This document shows positions 41,189 to 41,930 of a stretch of DNA of 41,930 nucleotides, piece after piece. Each line of letters opens with the position of its first letter. Positions within the stretch are counted from its first letter, which is position 1. This DNA is from Cochliopodium minus. Lineage: Eukaryota > Discosea > Himatismenida > Cochliopodiidae. The stretch is from the NCBI GenBank assembly GCA_024220525.1, contig JAMYWO010000317.1, positions 1 through 41,930 of the forward strand, read 5' to 3'. The position numbers and the translations under genes were made by a program. Below the pieces are notes generated by a model. It saw only the letters and a list, made by a program, of their open reading frames with translations, had not been told where the DNA came from and searched no databases.

Positions 41189-41614
41189 TTTTTTTTTTTA
41201 TTTGATTGAAAAATTTAATTCAATTTATTTCTCATTTGCTGCAAATGTTGTTGATATTTTGACAATTATAATAACAGATGTGATATAATATTTGTCCATA
41301 ATTTAACATTTAATTTGAAATATGATTGAAGATTGAAATTTTTATTATGTTCGTTCAAATAAAATGATAAGATGATTGAAATGAGATATGAAGATAGGAA
41401 CCAATCAAATTGAATTTGTCGTAAAGAATTTGAAATTGAAAAAAAAAAAAATTGAAAACAAAATCAAACGATGGGAAATGAAACTTCCAAAAAGAGAGAA
41501 AAGGGCAGACAAGTAAAAAGATTATTTATAGAAATGAGTTTATCTTTTACGGTTTCACCTTCATAAATAAAAAAGAGTATATTAAAAGGAAATAAAAAGG
41601 AAGAAAAAATTCAA
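41189..41614. other. Divergent upstream region with a short MGN ORF
   Basis: AT-rich region between the protease and F-box start codons. A 31-codon ORF at 41471-41566 begins MGNETSKKREKGRQ, an N-myristoylation-type start, and a GTAAAA donor follows GRQ at 41513. It could be the first exon of a gene of the MGN type seen at 4554, or of the F-box gene, but no acceptor joins in frame to the latter. Confidence 0.4.
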
Positions 41615-41930
41615 ATGTCTCGTAGAAATAGAGAAGATAAAAAAGTAGATAGGATGGTAAAAGTATATGAAGATATATTCAAGAAATATGATAAGATGTT
41701 GGGGTTGATAAAGAAGTTCCTTTATCCATCAGAGGAATCATTGGTTGAATACAACAGAGAGGGATCGATCTTCCATCTGCCCAAGGTGGTATTGAAATAC
41801 TTGCTGAGATATTTGACGGCGGATGCGATGATATCGATGGGAATGACATGCAAAAGCATAGGGAAGATGATCTATCAAGATTTGGAGAACGAAAAAATAG
41901 AATTGGAAAGTAATTTGTTGATCCCATTGT
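41615..41930 (+). CDS. F-box protein, N-terminal part (cut by window end)
   Basis: ATG at 41615, open to the end of the window. After a charged N-terminus (MSRRNREDKKVDRM) and KKFLYPSEESLVEYNREGS, the segment IFHLPKVVLKYLLRYLTADA followed by MTCKSIGKMI matches the F-box (LP...l..Il.yL...dl......CK). F-box proteins carry substrates to SCF ubiquitin ligases through Skp1. A donor-like AG|TAATTT at 41909-41911 may end the first exon. The substrate-binding part lies outside the window. Confidence 0.75.
   Translation, partial: MSRRNREDKKVDRMVKVYEDIFKKYDKMLGLIKKFLYPSEESLVEYNREGSIFHLPKVVLKYLLRYLTADAMISMGMTCKSIGKMIYQDLENEKIELESNLLIPL

Noticed and set aside
41679-41927. Minus-strand ORF at the window end
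   Set aside because: Antisense of the F-box exon, which gives a recognisable domain on the plus strand.

Overview
The window is nuclear DNA of an AT-rich unicellular eukaryote. Nearly every gene is broken by short GT-AG introns with donors such as GTAAAA or GTAAG and T-rich acceptors. TAA, TGA and TAG are all used as stops, so the code is standard. Gene content (Rab GTPase, RasGAP, F-box protein, mitochondrial VLCAD with a presequence, dual-specificity phosphatase, many ANK and LRR proteins) is eukaryotic. Lineage cannot be fixed from sequence alone. The style of the ANK and LRR families recalls amoeboid or flagellate protists (heterolobosean, anaeramoebid or amoebozoan type), and this is only inference. 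I rebuilt the spliced genes by hand from reading frame and splice phase; each multi-exon model quoted closes in frame, and uncertain first exons are flagged.

Layout. 0.5-2.7 kb (-): a small RasGAP. 3.0-5.05 kb (+): three tandem copies of a small unrecognised, partly MGN-starting family, plus a faint antisense relative. 5.1-8.2 kb (+): an 11-exon nucleotidyltransferase with an RNA-ligase-like segment. 8.2-11.1 kb (+): a membrane-anchored DUF4336/metallo-beta-lactamase-like protein. 11.2-12.7 kb (-) and 13.1-14.1 kb (+): a divergent pair of an Old Yellow Enzyme and a DJ-1/isonitrile-hydratase-like protein. 14.1-21.4 kb (+): four tandem LRR genes. 21.5-26.3 kb (-): a 109-residue protein, an ankyrin protein sharing a C-terminal motif with the LRR genes, and a lysine-rich probable nuclear protein. 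26.5-28.0 kb (+): a 100-residue orphan and an RlaP-like nucleotidyltransferase. 28.0-31.8 kb: a recent 0.95-kb direct duplication carrying a 66-residue gene family and flanking a frameshifted gene. 32.1-39.9 kb (+): dual-specificity phosphatase, VLCAD, SAM-domain protein, Rab GTPase. 40.05-41.2 kb (-): membrane-anchored papain/Josephin-like protease. 41.6 kb to the end (+): a truncated F-box protein.

Themes. Two unrelated Pol-beta-type nucleotidyltransferases with links to RNA repair families lie about 20 kb apart. LRR and ANK proteins share a C-terminal box, as modular substrate receptors do, and an F-box protein and a Josephin-like protease are also present; a ubiquitin connection is a hypothesis only. 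Redox and fatty-acid enzymes (OYE, DJ-1-like, VLCAD) are ordinary housekeeping or stress genes. Two copies of a short Tc1/mariner-like MITE and several ultra-short start-codon exons stand out as structural features.
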